Shown: piece after piece, positions 9,230 through 19,215 of the stretch | How positions within the stretch are numbered: the first letter of the stretch is position 1 | Layout of the letters: every line of letters begins with the position of its first letter | DNA from: Anthoceros angustus | Taxonomy: Eukaryota > Streptophyta > Anthocerotopsida > Anthocerotales > Anthocerotaceae | Direction of reading: 5' to 3' | DNA length: 64,000 nucleotides | Assembly (NCBI GenBank): GCA_010909165.1 | Contig: MU008152.1 | Location: 62,001 to 126,000, forward strand | Notes under the pieces: model-generated | What the model saw: the letters and a program-made list of their open reading frames with translations, nothing else | What the model was told of the DNA's origin: nothing | The model's database searches: none | Position numbers and translations under genes: made by a program

Positions 9230-12200
9230 ATGTGGTGGCCTCTGCTATCTCTTGTAGCAGCAGCTCTTGCCTTGGAGAGTTCGCAATCCATCTGTGCTCA
9301 GCAAGGTGACAATGCAATCGTAGAAAGCCGTCGTCCCAAGCAGAGCTGCAGAAGTAGACCTGTGTACAGAAGAGCTTGTAAGTTGTATTACGTACTGGAT
9401 GCTGACGGAATTCATGTCTCTCCACAGTGCTTGGGAACAGGGAATTTCTGAGCTTGGACTGCGGCGGAAACAACAGCAATGGCTTCATCGACGACAACTT
9501 GCCTGACATACGATGGCAAGCAGACAGCGATTTTGTGCCCACGGGGAGTGTCGGCAAGGTAGCAGATGCCACACAAGTGTCAGCTCAGTTTCAGAGCGTG
9601 AGGTACTTTCCAGCAACCTCATCGCCAACCAAGAATTGCTTTCTTCTGCCGACCACTCCGCCCAACAACTATCTCATCAGAGCTGGCTTCCTATACGGGA
9701 ACTACGATGGGCAGGAATCCTCCGACATTCACTTCCAGGTGAGCTCGCCCATCGCCCAGCAGACTGGTCCAGGAGCTGACTCCCGAGTTCCAATGCATGT
9801 TGGGTGCACATGAATCTTCAGCAATCCATCTGCAACGTACTTGCCAGATTTCTCTTGACAGCACGCCGTGGGTGGACGACGTGGCCATCAATGGGCTATT
9901 GGCCACCACCACCAGCACGGTTTCCTACTTCGAGGCCATCACTGCTCCCACTCAAAACTCTACGCTGAGTGTCTGCCTCATCAGAACAGGCCCCTGCACT
10001 CCCTTCATCAACACGCTGGAGCTCAGGCAAATCGGGATAGGGGGTTACACCGGCAGGCTTGGCGACCTACGTGCCAACTTGCGGCTCGTGAGCAGGATCA
10101 ATTTTGGGGAACGGCACGCCCTCTCTCCATTGCGGTGTGCACAATTGGAACCTTCAATACCTTAGTCCTCACCATGTCGCTCAAGAAACACGCTTTCATC
10201 ACTTCAGCGAACGTTGCTGTGGTGCCAGGTACCCTGCTGACCCAGTGGACAGGATATGGCCCTCGGATGTGGATTCACTTCCGGGTGTGGGAGGCATCCC
10301 TGTCACAGCTGGGCCTGGATATTTCAACACCAAACCACTACCCGAAGTCATTCCAGGTGCCATCATGCGGTCAGGCATCATGAGCCCCAAGGTGACCTAC
10401 ACTCGCCCTGTAGAGATCGGAGCAGACATTTTCACCATTTGCGGCTGCCAGGAGCTGAATTCCTCCTTGGGGCCTCTGGACAGGTGACAGGAACCCGTTA
10501 GTCATGTATCGAATGGAAGATTTGTCCGTGTTGGAACTCTCCTGCTTAAAGGCTGTCGTTGAACGATGTGCAGAAGGGTAATCGACATCGAATTTTCGTC
10601 GGGCAGCTTTCAAGATCGTTTTTCTAACCAGTTGCTCCATCCTTACTCGGATTTCACCATCAACGCCTGGGGATACACAGTGGGGGCTCCCACAGGACAA
10701 GGAAACTCTTCCTATTCTGTTACTGTGACAAGAAATCCCAACTCCACACTAGACGCACTTGTGAACATTGACGAGTTGTATTATCTTCAGAGGCACCAGA
10801 GTGGTACAAATCCTGTAGATGGTAGGTTGATTCCAAGGCTTCCTTCTGAAGACCTGCATCTGCGTCATCTGGCAAGTTGTTGTTGTTTTGTCGCAAATGT
10901 TGCCTCCTGTGCCGTGCAGTGCATGCTTTGGCTGTGATCAAACGCACCTTCAACTTCAGCTACTGGGTCGGAGATCCCTGCAAGCCGGTTCCATGGGACG
11001 AGCTTTCCTGCTCAACCTCGGATGGCGCTACAGATGTCAGAGTTACTTCTTTGTGAGTTCACGAGCGAAGCCTGCCTCATGAAGCTTAGAACTCGGCCTT
11101 CAGACTCTGAACGAAGCGGGGATGATAACTTGCTTTGCAGGAACCTGTCAGGGAAATATCTCACGGGCCTTATACCTGTGTCCAACTTTACAGCCCTCAC
11201 TTCCTTGACAACCATGTGAGTAATGTTCCCTGTATGCTTGGCAAGGGAGCTCCAATGCAGACTGCTCATGATACAGTAGTGGATTGACCAGTCTGAGCGT
11301 GGATTCGATGTGCAGCAATTTGAGCAACAACAGTTTTTCAGGACCTCTACCACAAAGTTTACAGAACCTCACGGATTTAACAGTCTTGTATGGCCAGCTC
11401 TGCCATACATGCCCTCATGAGGGACCAGCGGATATTGTGTTGCATTTTCGCTTGAGAATATCTGGTGGTTCCTAGCTGGGGAACCATAACTCACATGAAA
11501 GTACTGCAGGAATTTGGCAAACAACCAACTCACTGGATCGTTGGAACCCTGGCTGCAACATCTCACAAATCTGTCAGTAACAACCTCAGGACTACATCAT
11601 TTGGTGCAGCTGCTTTTTTTGGACACTGTTTCTTTTACTGACGAGTCTTCTAGCACTGACCAAAGAGATGTCTTGAGCAGAGACGTCTCAAACAACCTGC
11701 TGGATGGGACCTTCCCAGCTACCCTCGTCAGCAATTTAGGATCGAAATTCAGGTTGGTGCCCGTTGAGACAATCCTCTAGACTTCGTGTACCAGAGCTTC
11801 CATGGACTAAGATGCGTGTTGTGTCCTACAGGTACTCTGGAAATCCACTTCTACAATGCTACCCGGTAAACAATGCTGTGTGTCCCGTTCCTGGACTCTT
11901 TCCCCCAACCCCGCAGAACACTCAACCCACGAGCCCCCAGTCCAGCAAGTTGAAAATTGTGCCTATTGTGGCCTCTGGCGTTGGTGGAGTTGCCGTAATC
12001 GTTGTCATCGTAGTTGGAGTGACCTTGTGGTACACCAAGATGAGGGACGGCCGATGTGCCACCTTTAATCGCCATAGTGGCTCTTTCAAAAGAGGTATCT
12101 GTTCAAAGACTCTCACACTCTCATCGTCTAAAGTCTGTCAGGAAAATGATGGTGAGTTGCTACACGTCGCTGGGGAAGCAGCTGAGATAGTTTGTAAACC

Positions 12201-13729
12201 AGAAGAAGTTGATGTCAACGTCGTTTTAGTTCCAGGTCACATCCTTGTGCGAGGAAAAGAAGTGGGTAACCACTTCACTCCAGAAGCTGTGATAAAGGCT
12301 ACCAACAACTTTGCACAAAAGCTTGGGGAAGGGGGTTTTGGCCCTGTTTACTATGGCATGCTTCAAAACAAGCAAGAAGTGGCAGTAAAGACTCTGTCAG
12401 GAAACACTCGTCAAGGATCGAAGGAGTTTTACAATGAGGTGGGATCTGTTCTCTGGGTTATATATAGGTGCAGCCTGGGTTATAAATGCCAGGCTACTGA
12501 ACCTTTCCTCCTATGTAATGTGTAGCAGGTTGCTCTTTTATCTACTGTTAGCCACAAAAACCTGGTGAGCCTGGTTGGCTACTGTAACGACCCACCTGAA
12601 CTGAAACTCTTGTATGAGTTCATGCCTGGAGGTGACCTGCGGCAGAGATTGTACGGTCAGTGAAATCTCTTTGATAAACGTGTGGCTTTATGTCTCTAGA
12701 GGGTCATTCGTGGAAAGAACTCACTGACTACAAACGTTGTTGACATGTGAAGGTACAACTTGTGCACCTCCATTGAGCTGGCAGCAGAGGTTGAACATTG
12801 CCTTGGATGCTGCCAATGGTAAGCAGCTGGGTACATCCACATGGTCTTTAGGTCAAGGCTGTCCTCTATTGCAGCCGAACATCCATGAGCTGCTGGCTGC
12901 TAATGATCATAACTTGATACATGGATTCCAGGCATCCTGTACCTCCACGAGGGATGTAACCCCTCCATCATCCACAGGGACGTTAAGACAAGCAACATTC
13001 TTCTCACCAGTAGTATGGAGGCAAAGTTGGCAGACTTTGGGATCTCGAAGTTGAAAAGCGAGGACAAGAGTCATGTCACCACCAGAGTGATCGGGACACC
13101 AGGGTACCTGGATCCTGAGTAAGTAGTGCGGCATCCTCATATGTGCCATCATGTTGCTCACAAGTCTACCGTTCTCCTGGATTTCACACTCCGATGCGCT
13201 TGCAGGTATCAAGTATCAGGTTTCCTAACCCACAAATGCGACGTTTACAGCTTCGGGGTAGTACTCCTAGAAATTCTGTCTGGGCGGCAAGCTTTGCTTC
13301 CTGATACATTCTCCACAGCCGATCGCTTCATTGTGCAACGGGTAAGCATGAAAACATTGTCACTGACGATGGGGACCCACTAGTATCTCCAATTCGGATT
13401 CGGCACTACATTTGATTGTTAGAACCTGACCTTTGGCTGTGCAGGTGAAGACTGCGATAAATGCTGGAAGCGTGGACATGGTGGTAGACCCGAATCTGGG
13501 AGGGCAATACCCGGCAGAATCTCTGTGGAGGCTTGTGGAGCTTGCCATGCGTTGCACAAGAACTACCGGGTCAGCAAGACCTAAAATGCGATGGGTAGTG
13601 AAGGAACTATCCCAAATCGTGGAGAAGGCTCGCAATCCGCGTCCCACGTCCTCAGACTGCTCCGCTGAATATTGCGGTGATGAACCACTTTCGCCTGGGA
13701 CAGAAGATGACCAACCCACAGCTCGATGA
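9230..13729 (+). CDS. RLK A: malectin-like LRR receptor kinase
   Basis: Plasma-membrane receptor Ser/Thr kinase of the LRR-I/SYMRK-like type. Exons: 9230-9305, 9428-9738, 9848-10134, 10229-10483, 10574-10821, 10920-11052, 11141-11215, 11316-11387, 11510-11572, 11681-11752, 11832-12438, 12529-12655, 12753-12818, 12932-13118, 13206-13341 and 13445-13729. These sum to exactly 1,000 codons. Order: signal peptide ([20 protein letters not shown]); malectin-like domain; linker with [14 protein letters not shown]; four LRR exons ([15 protein letters not shown] is typical); helix around [15 protein letters not shown]; kinase with [27 protein letters not shown] and GTPGYLDPE. All catalytic residues are present (RD type). 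The third LRR exon is short (63 nt) and its donor (AATCT/GTCAGT) is the least certain junction. A is the only cluster member on the plus strand. Confidence 0.9.
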
Positions 13730-13776
13730 CAGCCAATTGCTTCACTGTGAAAGGCAAATGGCGCCAGGAATACAGC

Positions 13777-14310
13777 TCATGGATGTTCGGCTGACCTCCA
13801 CACCGACTTCACCTTGAAGGATCCTTGCAAACCCGAATCCACCACCGCTAACAAGGTTCCAGTGTTTCGAGACGAAGGCAAGAGAAGACGAGGACTCTCA
13901 CCCTTTCCACGATGAACCTGTATGGGCCTCAAGCTTGCGGAATAGGCGGCTGTCAACACAAGATCTCCGACACCACCACTCCGAAACTGTAGACATCGCT
14001 CTTGTCGGTGAGCATGCCAGTTGTCTCGTACCTGCGACCACCCGTCACCATTAGCATCTGCAGAAACCTTTCCTTTTGTTCCCTGTATGTAGCCACCTTG
14101 AAGACAGAAACTCACTCGGGATTTAGGTGTCCAGCGTACCCTTGAAGGCACCATGGTCATCACGCTTGTTTGTCCATCGTGTGTGAGCTTAGACAATCCA
14201 AAGTCCGCCACTTTGGATCCTTGTTTGCTGTTCCAGACATTATTGCCGCTCTTCACATCCTCATCCATGAAGGAATTTTGATTGCTGCTGCTCTTGCTGT
14301 GTGGGCTGAA
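13777..14310 (-). pseudogene. Kinase-domain fragment derived from an RLK B-like gene
   Basis: On the minus strand this reads DVKSGNNVWNSKQGSKVADF followed by GLSKLTHDGQTSVM. Then the subdomain VIII-IX exon appears in a shifted frame, and LLAVVDSGLQGSFKVKSVWR is followed by a stop. The nucleotide match to RLK B (19,500-20,060) is close: both share GAAACTGTAGACATCGCTCT and TGTCGGTGAGCATGCCAG. Frame breaks and a missing N-lobe make it a non-functional duplicate. The catalytic loop HRD is lost at its upstream end. Confidence 0.75.
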
Positions 14311-14528
14311 GCTTAGAGGACCAACTGATTGTCCCACCACTGAGGGAGTATAGACATAAGTAGACCGCTTGGTACCATTATTACCCCAAGTTACCGTTAC
14401 AAAAGCCAACAAGTTGAGCATCATAACATAAAGCATAATCATAGCGTAAGCCCATGTTCACCACAAAAGTTGACAAACATAGTAGAAGACATCATGTGGA
14501 AGATTGCCACATTGCAACCATGTGTTGC

Positions 14529-14975
14529 AGCCGTGTTATGGACTTCTAGGCGAATCTCCATGACGATACAAGGACCTATACATTGAATCTTACGACTAGA
14601 GTGACTCCCTACGGTACTTACCAGTATGGATACCCAAACCAAACGATTCCGGCGGATCTTCTGGTAATGACATTCACACAATGTACTGATCCCGCATGGA
14701 TTTGCCCCCGCTTCTCAAGGCCGTCGAGGCTTACCAGATTGTCCCGCTGGCTTCGCCAACCAATCCCCCAAATGGTGAGTTCTCGGTAGAAGGTCGCCAT
14801 CCTTTGCTCATTTTCATGGGAGTTGGTCCGCTAACAATATGGTACACTAGTTGTCTTGCTCACTGCGCAGTCATTGCGCTGGCTGCCGTAAAGCAAGCTC
14901 TCAATTGTAGTCGGTGGACTGGGTATCCGTGCAATCCCGTGCCCTGGGATGAAACCGTCTTATTAATAATGTAGT
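14529..14975 (+). pseudogene. Malectin-like domain / GDPC-linker fragment
   Basis: On the plus strand, CSRVMDF is followed by an in-frame TAG, then LNLTTRVTPYGTYQYGYPNQ, a frameshift, and DLPPLLKAVEAYQIVPLASP. The equivalent exon boundary (AATG/GTGAGT) is kept. It is followed by the linker exon VIALAAVKQALNCSRWTGYP with CNPVPWDE, where GDPC has become GYPC. Similarity to RLK B continues into its next intron (14,960-15,010 resembles the reverse complement of 21,880-21,960). It points away from the kinase fragment at 13,777-14,310, so the two are not simply one broken gene. Confidence 0.75.
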
Positions 14976-15283
14976 GACATCCTTGTAAGGCTCTACCCAG
15001 CACAATTTGGCCTGCATGCATGTTATGTGCAAACAACATGTTTGACTTGTGAATTTGGATATCCAACATGTGCAGGGACTGAAAGATATCCAACATGTAA
15101 GAATGCTCAGCCATCATCACCATCACCCGCGTTACTGATTGCTTCAGCCCTGTCATTCTATTGGAAGAATCACCTTCCATTTTCTTAATCCATGAATTGA
15201 GATCATGGGCTCCGATTTGTAACAGTTCTTGAGGCAAGGGGAAGCCATCACCAAGCCTCAAACCATTACGAGCCATAACAAAC

Positions 15284-15580
15284 ATGTATTCTATTGTCCA
15301 CACAACAAACATGTAATCTACCATGAATAACTGCATAAATATACATAACAAACTTGTATTCTATTGTGAACAATATGCACAACAAACTTGTATTCTATTG
15401 TGAACAATATGCACAACAAACTTGTATTCCATTGTGAACAAATGCATCACTGTGCACAACAAAAATAACATACATGTTACACTACTCACTGCGCACAACA
15501 AAGACAACATACATGTTAGAGTAATCTACTATGAACAACTGCATCACTGTACAGAACAAAGAAAACATACATGTAACATC
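15284..15580. repeat. Minisatellite array (34-bp units and relatives)
   Basis: AACAAACTTGTATTC begins at 15,347, 15,381 and 15,415, an exact 34-bp period with the common word ATTGTGAACAA. Flanking units are looser variants (AACAACTGCATCACTG; AACATACATGT). The array continues with GTAATCTATTGTGAACAATT at 17,895-17,935, beyond the element at 15,577-17,890, which therefore seems to have inserted into it. Confidence 0.7.
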
Positions 15581-16100
15581 ATAATTTTTGAAGGGGGTGA
15601 ATAATCTCGAAGGGGGTTTTCCGTAAATAATCTCTGAAGGGGGTTTTTGATGGGCCCTGGAATGGGCCATCCTACTGAGAAGAGGGATCTAGATGATCCC
15701 GACCATGGCAAGATGGTTCTTAGCATGGCTCCTGTTCTGGAAAGACTCAATATTCTTCCGTTCAGGGTATGTTGACCACCCTTCACCATGGACTACAGAA
15801 GGCATTCCGGAAAACATCTCCGAAAAAAAGGGTGTCACCCACTAAAGTTCCTACTTTCCATCCAGCAATGTTTCTGTCGAATGGTGGTCACAAACTCGAA
15901 CCTATGGGATTAATGCAAAGTAGGCAGTGAGAAGGCGTTCCTTAGGAAGGGCCGACTGTAAATTCAGTTTTGGGAGGAAAATGTGGTTTAGTAAGGACAC
16001 AACAAAAGCTACGGACAGGGTATTTCTAAAACACAGTAACATCTGGAACCAGACGTACAACGTTCATTCTGGGACCCCGGGACAAACCGTGATTTCAGTT

Positions 16101-16367
16101 TCATCCATCACCAGAGTTCAATCCTTCGTCATCACTTGGTCCAGCTTCTCCATCATTGTCATCACTATCTTCAGCGGCACTTTGACTCGCAGGCTGTATG
16201 AAGCCGCGCAACTCGCAGAGCTTATCCCTTATCGCTTTTTTGTCCACCGCATACACATGTTTCCGTGCGTTCAACACAAACCCGTAATACAAGATGGCTG
16301 TTTCATTCACAAACACCTCCTGTGTGTTTTTTGGGTAATGGACCTTATTCCCTTTTTTCCTCGGCAT
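16101..16367 (-). CDS. Unrecognised ORF inside the putative TIR element
   Basis: An 88-codon frame starting from MPRKKGNKVHYPKN and ending in an acidic tail (SAAEDSDDNDGEAGPSDDEG). A basic start and acidic end suit a nucleic-acid-associated protein, but no domain is recognised. A second open frame at 16,636-16,818 (minus, RPWKWFSRAEVDH) may be an upstream exon or broken part of the same element gene. Coding status is uncertain. Confidence 0.3.
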   Translation of the reverse strand: MPRKKGNKVHYPKNTQEVFVNETAILYYGFVLNARKHVYAVDKKAIRDKLCELRGFIQPASQSAAEDSDDNDGEAGPSDDEGLNSGDG

Positions 16368-16856
16368 CAAACCAGATGGGGTAGCACTCTGACGGACTAT
16401 GTATTCCTACACATATCTCCCTTCGTACGCATCTGTGTGCTCGATCCGATACCAGTGGATAAGAAAGTGAGGTCGTGGTGCATCTAGCTTCGTGTCAATG
16501 ACTCTCCCCAATCCAGAATGGCCTGTTATGCGTGTCTATAGTGCACGGCACTGCCAGAAACATCCCCTTCCGGATTTCCATTATGTCTCCATTGATCCAC
16601 GTCATTCTCACTGTTGCCTTCCGGCATTTTGATAGTCAGGCTGTATGATCCACTTCTGCACGTGAAAACCACTTCCAAGGACGCTGTAGCACTAGCCCAA
16701 TGTTATTCTCCACAATGATAACAATCTCCTTCCGGTCCACCCAAAAGGCTTCCCACCACTTGTACTCTTGATCACCTATGGACGCAAATCTTTTAACCCT
16801 TCTGCAAATGGGCCACACCTTCCGTCGGTGATAGGATACCGTTCCTTCTTATCCCC

Positions 16857-16946
16857 TAGCTCCACCCGCATGCGGGTGGTGCTAAGGGAGGGCGTCGGCC
16901 GGCGCCCTCCCTTTGCACCACCCATCGGTGCATGCGGGTGGAGCTA
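16857..16946. repeat. 90-bp palindromic module
   Basis: TAGCTCCACCCGCATGC (16,857-16,873) is the exact inverse of GCATGCGGGTGGAGCTA (16,930-16,946). Nested inside is GGAGGGCG ... CGCCCTCC around 16,888-16,911, and GGCGCCCTCC words recur to 17,000. It can fold as a long GC-rich hairpin. It may be a small nested insertion or a structural element of the host transposon. Confidence 0.6.
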
Positions 16947-17247
16947 GAGGACGGCGCCCTCCCCCAGCATGCCCTGCTCATGCCGGCCGGCGCCCTCCCC
17001 ATGGGCTCCTCATAGGGGTCTTGAAGAAAATGAATTCTTAGCAGTTCAAAAGCCTTGGAAATGTTGGTCAAGAGGTTGGGAAAAAGGTGTAGTAATGAAT
17101 AGGTTTAGAGTTCGAATCCTACATCTTCTTGATAACTCAACTTTGTTGATTTTAATTGTTGATTTTAAGGACGCTTGCATGGGCGCATGGGCAACCAACT
17201 TTGTTCATTTTAACGACGCTGGCATTGCCTTAAAGCCCAAGTAGTTG

Positions 17248-17502
17248 CATTGAGTGCCAGAAGGCTGAAGACCACGATTGGCGAGCTTTTGGATGAGGGT
17301 CAGCAGACCCTAAATGTTGTGTGGCAGTCGACACCGTCCGAAGCTCAGCCCAAGGATTATACTTATGAATACGAGCACGCATTGGAGGAGAATGACAGCT
17401 TTGACGCATAGGATATGGACCGCCTTCAGAATTTGATGGTGGTCCTTGACTCAGTATCGGCGCAAGGCATAGACGAGTCGCTCGGCCGCACTCTTGAATG
17501 AC
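17248..17502 (+). pseudogene. Unrecognised frame broken by one stop
   Basis: The plus frame reads ALSARRLKTTIGELLDEGQQ and onward to an in-frame TAG at about 17,410, then continues in the same frame as MDRLQNLMVVLDSV to a TGA at about 17,502. The acidic, helical composition looks protein-like, but the family is not recognised. It lies inside the putative TIR element and may be a relic of its second gene. Confidence 0.3.
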
Positions 17503-17929
17503 TATTGTCGATCGATGACCACTTCCTCCTTTAGCGCTTGTTTGTTGAAATGTTCTCACGACCCTTTGAAATAAGACTCGCTAATGTCTGATTGTTTTCA
17601 TTGTCTTCCACCACTTGAAAGTAAAAGTTTTCGGTTGTAATAAACATATGAAAATGGCAGCCCTCTATGCATTCTACTAAAACGCAGACGGGCCCACACC
17701 CTACTGTGCTCTAGTTCTGGAGTGTAGACTTGAAAGTGCGTCTTTTATCAAAGGTATGGGATAAGAAAGGGTGTGCGCATTATCAAAGTAGGGCAGATAT
17801 GCTGTTGCAGGAAGAGTGTACATCGTGACAAGGGGGTGCTGTCTCGACCGAAGGGGATTACTATATTCCCCCCCTTCAAAAATTATCATGTTATGTAATC
17901 TATTGTGAACAATTGCATCACTGCCTTGC

Positions 17930-18496
17930 AGCCCGCAAGGCACCAAGACAAAGGGAATTAGATATCAAGGTACACATGAAGCCCAAGACAAACCCATAGG
18001 CTGCACAGACGCGGACTGGGTAGGTGATCCTAACTCCAGAAAGTCAACAAGCGGCTACATATTCTTACTTGCCGGAGGAGCTATAAGCTGAAAAGCCTAC
18101 ATATTCTTACTTGCCGGAGGAGCTATAAGCTGAAAAGCCAAGAAGCAAACATCAATCGCACTTAGTTCCGCAGAATCGGAATACATGGCAACCTCTGCAG
18201 CCACCAAGGAAGGCTTGTTGCTGCTACAGCTGCTTGAGGATCTTGGCTACCCACATGAAAGACCGATCGAATTACGTTACGACAACCAAGCCACCATAGC
18301 GCTATCTAAAGACCTCAGATTTCACGAGAGATCGAAGCACGTAGAACCGCGCTACCATTTTCTCCGGATGAAAGTGGAGACTGGCGCGCTACGTCTTACC
18401 TACGTGCTGACCGAAGACCAAGTGGCGGACATCTTAACGAAACTGCTGGGAAAGATCAAACATTCTTCAGCAGGAGGTCTGATAGATCATTCATGA
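17930..18496 (+). pseudogene. Ty1/copia retrotransposon, RNase H end (degraded)
   Basis: The frame gives the C-terminal RNase H of a copia polyprotein: CTDADWVGDPNSRKSTSGY, ALSSAESEYMA, RYDNQATIAL and ADILTK. The catalytic acidic residues of the TDAD, ESEY and YDN blocks are visible. The usual ISWKSK is ISxKAK, with TGA for the Trp. A 42-bp segment (18,055-18,096) is repeated exactly next to itself (18,097-18,138), and both copies carry the TGA. The 5' part, including reverse transcriptase and integrase, is absent. Confidence 0.85.
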
Positions 18497-18526
18497 TCAT
18501 TTCATCGGTGTTTGAGCTTAAGGGGG

Positions 18527-18750
18527 TGTGTAAAGAGTGTGTGAACGATTTAGATAAGCTGCAAACCGTCGAGGCATATACTAGCGTAAGGTCGTGACCG
18601 ACGTTAACCGTCGTGACTCTTGGACAAACTCTCCTAACCTAATGCTCAAAGGAATACTGGACATTGTACAATGAGAAAAAAAGATTTCAATTCACAAACT
18701 TTGTTAATTCTCTGTCTCCGTATATTATCTCATATACGATCTGCAATGTC
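18527..18750 (+). mobile_element. Probable 3' LTR of the copia relic
   Basis: Directly after the polyprotein stop comes a polypurine tract (TTAAGGGGGTG), then TGTGTAAAGAG, as expected for the start of a copia 3' LTR. The far end, near GATCTGCA at about 18,745, is an estimate. No matching 5' LTR is present in the window. Confidence 0.55.
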
Positions 18751-18805
18751 ATGATCAGGCTAATGAATAGCATACACACATTTAGACCAACTGCCCATGA
18801 GTCAG

Positions 18806-18887
18806 GCTAGGACATGGAAAGCAGTTATGTGTACCCTACCACATTAGCTAGGACATGGAAAGCAGTTATGTGTACCCTACCACATTA
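18806..18887. repeat. 41-bp tandem duplication
   Basis: GCTAGGACATGGAAAGCAGT begins at 18,806 and again at 18,847, with the full 41-bp unit repeated. Confidence 0.8.
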
Positions 18888-19215
18888 GCAAGCTCGGAGC
18901 CATGCCAACTTGTGTCTGCGCTAGTTGGTACGGTTTTTTGGGGCAACTAGTCATTAAACTAAGATCGTATTGTGCTCCAACTGTGAGTCTAAAGAGGTCC
19001 TCAATTAAATTGGGTACGTTACCTTTACAAAAGAATGACTATCGCCCTTTGGAGCTCGCTCTAAAAACAACAGAGAGGGCGCAGGACCCGTTGTCTACTT
19101 TCAGGAGAGGTTCGCATATCCGTAGACAATTGTCTGTGAGGTGCAATGGTGGCATCCTAGACGATCTAGTGAAAGAACAGGCAATAGGGCAGAGGAGAAC
19201 CTACGCACAAGAAGC
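18888..19215. other. Unassigned 3' flank of RLK B
   Basis: A plus-strand open frame spans 18,902-19,222 (MPTCVCASWYGFLGQ ...). It has no recognisable domain and overlaps the end of RLK B on the other strand, so I do not call it a gene. Confidence 0.3.

Larger units (their letters stand above)
15577..17890. mobile_element. Putative TIR-flanked DNA element inserted in a minisatellite
   Basis: The left end (15,577) reads CATCATAATTTTTGAAGGGG. The reverse complement of the right end (17,890) reads CATGATAATTTTTGAAGGGG, and both continue into a similar AATA-rich segment. The left end then repeats AAGGGGGTTTT twice, like sub-terminal repeats. Both flanks belong to the same minisatellite, as expected for an insertion. 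CATGT words on both sides hint at a target duplication, but I cannot define an exact one. No known transposase motif was recognised, so class and superfamily are open. Confidence 0.5.

Noticed and set aside
17040-17130. tRNA-like gene (GGTCAAGAGG D-loop-like word and GTTCGAATCC T-loop word)
   Set aside because: The acceptor stem does not pair and there is no convincing anticodon arm, so at best it is a decayed or chance resemblance.
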